Source of the DNA: Actinomycetota bacterium
Lineage (GTDB): Bacteria; Actinomycetota; Thermoleophilia; RBG-16-64-13
Length of the DNA: 7,159 bases
NCBI GenBank assembly: GCA_003157225.1
Contig: PMIZ01000374.1
Coordinates: 1 to 7,159, forward strand
Reading direction: 5' to 3'
Numbering within the stretch: position 1 is the stretch's first letter; every line of letters starts with the position of its first letter. This document shows, piece after piece, positions 5,373-7,159 of this stretch. The notes beneath the pieces are model-generated. The model did not search any database. It saw only the letters and a program-made list of their open reading frames with translations, and was not told the DNA's origin. The position numbers and the translations under genes are program-made.

Positions 5373-5466
5373 ACCGTGGGAAGCATTGTGTGGGGCTCTG
5401 AACGGGATCGGGCCGGTCTTCATGGCCAGGCGTGGTCCTAAATGTATAGACGAGAATTGAGGACGC

Positions 5467-5601
5467 GTGAAGAGGACCTACCAACCCAACAAACACCGGC
5501 GCAAGAAGACTCACGGCTTCCGGGAGCGCATGAGCACGCGTGCCGGCAGGGCGGTGCTCAAGCGCAGGCGCGACAAAGGTCGTAAAAGGCTCTCGGCGTA
5601 G
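5467..5601 (+). CDS. rpmH: Large-subunit ribosomal protein L34 (bL34)
   Basis: bL34 is a small, very basic protein of the 50S subunit. The 44 residues begin [18 protein letters not shown] and continue [13 protein letters not shown], then a K/R-rich tail ending RKRLSA; length and sequence are standard. The start is GTG at 5467, preceded by GAGGA (5459-5463) at a tight 3-nt spacing. A strong promoter lies about 130 bp upstream, and rnpA starts 6 nt after the stop, so this is the first gene of the right-hand operon. The rpmH-rnpA pairing is highly conserved in bacteria and links ribosome and RNase P synthesis. No anomalies seen. Confidence 0.97.
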   Translation: MKRTYQPNKHRRKKTHGFRERMSTRAGRAVLKRRRDKGRKRLSA

Positions 5602-5607
5602 CGAAGG

Positions 5608-6006
5608 GTGAATCGGTCCGGCGGCCGTCTGTCACGCTCGGAGGACTTTGCCCGTGTCTATCGCATGGGCCGGTCTGTTGCCAACAAGTACGTGGTCCTA
5701 TACTATTTCGAGCGCTCTGAGTCGCAAGGTGTCGCTGTTGCGGCCGTTCCGCGGGTGGGTTTCTCGGTGTCGCGACGGCTCGGCACCGCGGTCGATCGGA
5801 ATCGCATAAAGCGTGTGCTGCGGGAAGCCCTGCACGCGCATGCCGGATCTCTCAGGGGGAACATGGATCTCGTGATCATCGCCCGGGCGCCAGTTGTAGG
5901 GTTGCTCGAGGAGGATGGTTTCAAGGCAGTCGAGCAGAAGATGGTCGAGGTGCTGCGCAAGGCCTCTCTCATCTTCCCAGAGGAGCGGTGTCAGCCATCT
6001 CCATGA
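5608..6006 (+). CDS. rnpA: RNase P protein component
   Basis: RnpA is the protein cofactor of RNase P, the ribozyme that trims the 5' leader from precursor tRNAs. The product is 132 residues, normal to slightly long. It shows LSRSEDFARVYRMGRSV near the N-terminus (the leader-binding cleft region), then VGFSVSRRLGTAVDRNRIKRVLREA, with the RNR signature at R64-N65-R66 and K68-R69 following, and DLVIIARAP in the last strand. The GTG at 5608 is the only start after an in-frame TAG at 5599, the rpmH stop; an AAGG lies too close to serve as a normal Shine-Dalgarno, so translation is probably coupled to rpmH. The stop overlaps the yidD start as ATGA. The RNase P RNA gene is not in this window. Confidence 0.96.
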   Translation: MNRSGGRLSRSEDFARVYRMGRSVANKYVVLYYFERSESQGVAVAAVPRVGFSVSRRLGTAVDRNRIKRVLREALHAHAGSLRGNMDLVIIARAPVVGLLEEDGFKAVEQKMVEVLRKASLIFPEERCQPSP

Positions 6007-6317
6007 GTCGTCATTTGAATCCGGCCAGGGCACTATTGGTATGGGCCATCCGCGGCTATCAGACTTTCATCTCGCCTGCGCTTCCTCGCAGGTGCAAGTA
6101 CTACCCTTCATGCTCTCAGTATGCGCTGGACGCTGTGACCAAACACGGGGTTCTGCGTGGGCTCGTGCTCATCGGCTGGCGGCTGCTGCGCTGCAACCCC
6201 TTGAGCTACGGGGGGTATGACCCCGTGGAGCGGCAGCGGCTGTTCGGCCACCGGGGGACGCACCAGGGACACCGGCATTGTCGTGCCGGCGAACCCGCGG
6301 GTAGCGCGGGCATCTAG
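6003..6317 (+). CDS. yidD: YidD, membrane protein insertion efficiency factor
   Basis: YidD is a small, membrane-associated protein encoded beside yidC and reported to aid insertion of YidC substrates. The 104 residues show the family core: IRGYQTFISPALPRRCKYYPSCSQYALDAV, with Cys31 and Cys37, then HGVLRGLVLIGWRLLRCNPLSYGGYDPV. The usual final HPGGYDPVP is slightly changed to YGGYDPVE. About 28 residues beyond this point are a H/R/G-rich tail without family motifs. I chose the ATG at 6003, whose ATGA overlaps the rnpA stop; a GTG at 5988 is in frame and has AGGAG nearby (5981-5985) but at only 2 nt. Two GC hairpins lie in the tail-coding part (6272-6289, 6294-6310). Confidence 0.93.
   Translation: MSRHLNPARALLVWAIRGYQTFISPALPRRCKYYPSCSQYALDAVTKHGVLRGLVLIGWRLLRCNPLSYGGYDPVERQRLFGHRGTHQGHRHCRAGEPAGSAGI
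6272..6310 (+). repeat. Two consecutive GC hairpins at the end of yidD
   Basis: CCGGCA (6272-6277) pairs with TGCCGG (6284-6289), and CCCGCG (6294-6299) pairs with CGCGGG (6305-6310). Both fall in the unconserved yidD tail, just before yidC. There is no T-run, so they are not classical terminators, but they could slow ribosomes or processing enzymes between the two genes. Confidence 0.45.
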
Positions 6318-6326
6318 GCGATTCGC

Positions 6327-7159
6327 ATGCAGAGCATCTTCTCTCCACTAAGCGGCTTCTTCTTCACGATCCTTCGGTTTCTCCACGAGAACGTGGGGGT
6401 CAGTTGGGCTTGGGCGATCGTCCTCTTGACGGTGATCGTACGGGTGGTCCTCGTTCCGCTTACTTGGCGACAGATCAAGAGCATGCGGGCGATGCAGGCG
6501 CTGCAGCCGCAGTTGAAGGCTCTGCAGGAGAAGTACAAGAACGACCGCCAGATTCTCAACCAGAAGGTGATGGAGTTCTACCGCGAGAACAAGGTCAGTC
6601 CCTTTGGTTCGTGCCTGCCGCTATTGCTGCAGATGCCGGTCTTCCTCGGGCTGTTCTACATGTTGCGGGAGCAGGGACGGGCCGTCTGGCCTCAGTTGGG
6701 GTCCGCCGCCATCGCCCAGAAGAACATCGGCGCGTTCGCGGCCGTGTGGCACTCGTCTCCAGTCGGCTGGCTGTGGGTCTCGGACATCACGAAATTCAAT
6801 ATCGTGCTGATGTTCTTGTACGTCGCCAGTCAGTTCGTGGCCTCGTGGCAGATGTCGCGGAAGGGCGCGGGCCAGCAGAAGATGATCGCCTACTTCATGC
6901 CGGTGGTAGTCGGTATCTTTATGTACATCTACCGGTGGCCCGCCGGTCTCTTCATCTATTGGTTCACGTCCAACCTGTGGACGATCGCACAGCAGTATGT
7001 TGCCGAGAAGATCGCGCCGATGCCTATCCCGGTAGCTCCGGCAGCTTCGGCAGCGTTGACGCCCACTCCGGCAAAAGTGAAGACTACCCCGGCCCGCCCG
7101 GCTGGGAAGACCCCGGCCCGGCCGGCTGGGAAGACCCCGGCCCGCCCGGCTGGGAAGAC
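6327..7159 (+). CDS. yidC: Membrane protein insertase YidC/Oxa1 family (3' end beyond window)
   Basis: YidC inserts proteins into the cytoplasmic membrane, alone or with SecYEG. The window holds 277 codons. It is the short form without the large Gram-negative periplasmic domain and has no lipobox cysteine. The hydrophobic segment 24-46 carries R39 in TVIVRVVLVPLT, the conserved groove arginine. It is followed by the amphipathic cytoplasmic hairpin IKSMRAMQALQPQLKALQEK and the core segment FYRENKVSPFGSCLPLLLQM, then segments at about 157-175 and 187-203 and the LFIYWFTSNLWTIAQQ segment at 208-223. After residue 228 comes an A/P/K/R-rich tail with three copies of TPARPAGK, still continuing at the window end. 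ATG 6327 lies 9 bp after yidD; only a weak AGGCG (6316-6320) precedes it. Segment patterns recall Thermoleophilia-type YidC, from memory only. Confidence 0.95.
   Translation, partial: MQSIFSPLSGFFFTILRFLHENVGVSWAWAIVLLTVIVRVVLVPLTWRQIKSMRAMQALQPQLKALQEKYKNDRQILNQKVMEFYRENKVSPFGSCLPLLLQMPVFLGLFYMLREQGRAVWPQLGSAAIAQKNIGAFAAVWHSSPVGWLWVSDITKFNIVLMFLYVASQFVASWQMSRKGAGQQKMIAYFMPVVVGIFMYIYRWPAGLFIYWFTSNLWTIAQQYVAEKIAPMPIPVAPAASAALTPTPAKVKTTPARPAGKTPARPAGKTPARPAGK
7086..7157 (+). repeat. Tandem 24-bp repeat encoding a basic YidC tail
   Basis: Three adjacent 24-bp units (7086-7109, 7110-7133, 7134-7157) each encode TPARPAGK. They differ only at one third-codon position (CGC/CGG/CGC for Arg), and a fourth unit may begin at 7158. 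Near identity at DNA level suggests recent expansion by slippage or recombination. Confidence 0.9.

Larger units (their letters stand above)
4567..5466. other. Divergent intergenic region, candidate oriC
   Basis: This 900-bp stretch separates the leftward dnaA cluster from the rightward rpmH cluster. The open frames across it are low-complexity R/G/S/P-rich sequences unlike proteins. It holds a left group of DnaA boxes (4646-4654, 4767-4775, 4790-4798, with a weaker ATGTCCACA at 4779-4787), a GC-rich middle without boxes (about 4861-5160), a right tandem pair (5210-5227) and the rpmH promoter (5312-5340). The outward orientation of genes on both sides is what is expected around an origin. A modestly AT-rich patch, 4838-4860, lies beside the left boxes. 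In the middle, GCCTCGG (5024-5030) and CCGAGGC (5039-5045) form a 7-bp stem. Which segment melts cannot be told from sequence alone. Confidence 0.65.

Noticed and set aside
5445..5450. TATAGA as a second promoter -10 for rpmH
   Set aside because: No acceptable -35 lies 16-18 bp upstream, and the TTGACG-17-TATACT promoter explains the operon better.
5113..5460. A 115-codon plus-strand frame before rpmH
   Set aside because: It crosses the tandem DnaA boxes and the rpmH promoter and has no protein-like pattern.
7086..7157. Tandem repeats considered as a CRISPR array
   Set aside because: The units are directly adjacent without spacers and stay in the yidC reading frame.

Overview
This window is a replication-origin region of a GC-rich bacterial chromosome. 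Two gene clusters diverge from a roughly 900-bp non-coding stretch. Leftward, on the minus strand, run a GHKL-ATPase/winged-helix protein, dnaA, dnaN, a yaaA-type S4 protein and recF (3' end cut by the window edge). Rightward, on the plus strand, run rpmH, rnpA, yidD and yidC (3' end cut). This is the classical bacterial oriC neighbourhood. The high GC, the GTG/TTG starts, the short YidC without a lipobox, and YidC wording such as a FYRENKV-SPFGSCLPLL stretch suggest a deep-branching Actinomycetota (Thermoleophilia- or Coriobacteriia-like). A yaaA-type S4 gene between dnaN and recF is better known from Bacillota, so the phylum call is an inference from recalled family patterns, not a search.

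Layout: 1-625 recF; 632-892 yaaA-type S4 gene; 893-1996 dnaN; 1997-2274 dnaN-dnaA gap with an AT-rich patch and degenerate DnaA boxes; 2275-3750 dnaA; 3751-3801 a short spacer with a hairpin; 3802-4566 the ATPase/wHTH gene; 4567-5466 non-coding, with good DnaA boxes in two groups and the rpmH promoter; 5467-5601 rpmH; 5608-6006 rnpA; 6003-6317 yidD; 6327-7159 yidC.

The left cluster supplies initiation (DnaA), the sliding clamp (DnaN), and gap repair/fork support (RecF). The right cluster supplies ribosomal protein L34, the RNase P protein and two membrane-insertion factors. Because the genes point outward from 4567-5466, both sets would be co-directional with forks leaving from there. DnaA boxes lie on both sides of dnaA, and the most AT-rich patch is on the dnaN side, so a bipartite origin is plausible.

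The least ordinary gene is the soluble ATPase/winged-helix protein just upstream of dnaA. It has ATP-binding G boxes but an altered N box, no histidine-phosphotransfer domain and no membrane segment. Other points of interest are an 18-bp repeat read in two frames in the DnaA linker, a basic tandem-repeat tail on YidC, and hairpins around the rpmH promoter and ahead of dnaA.
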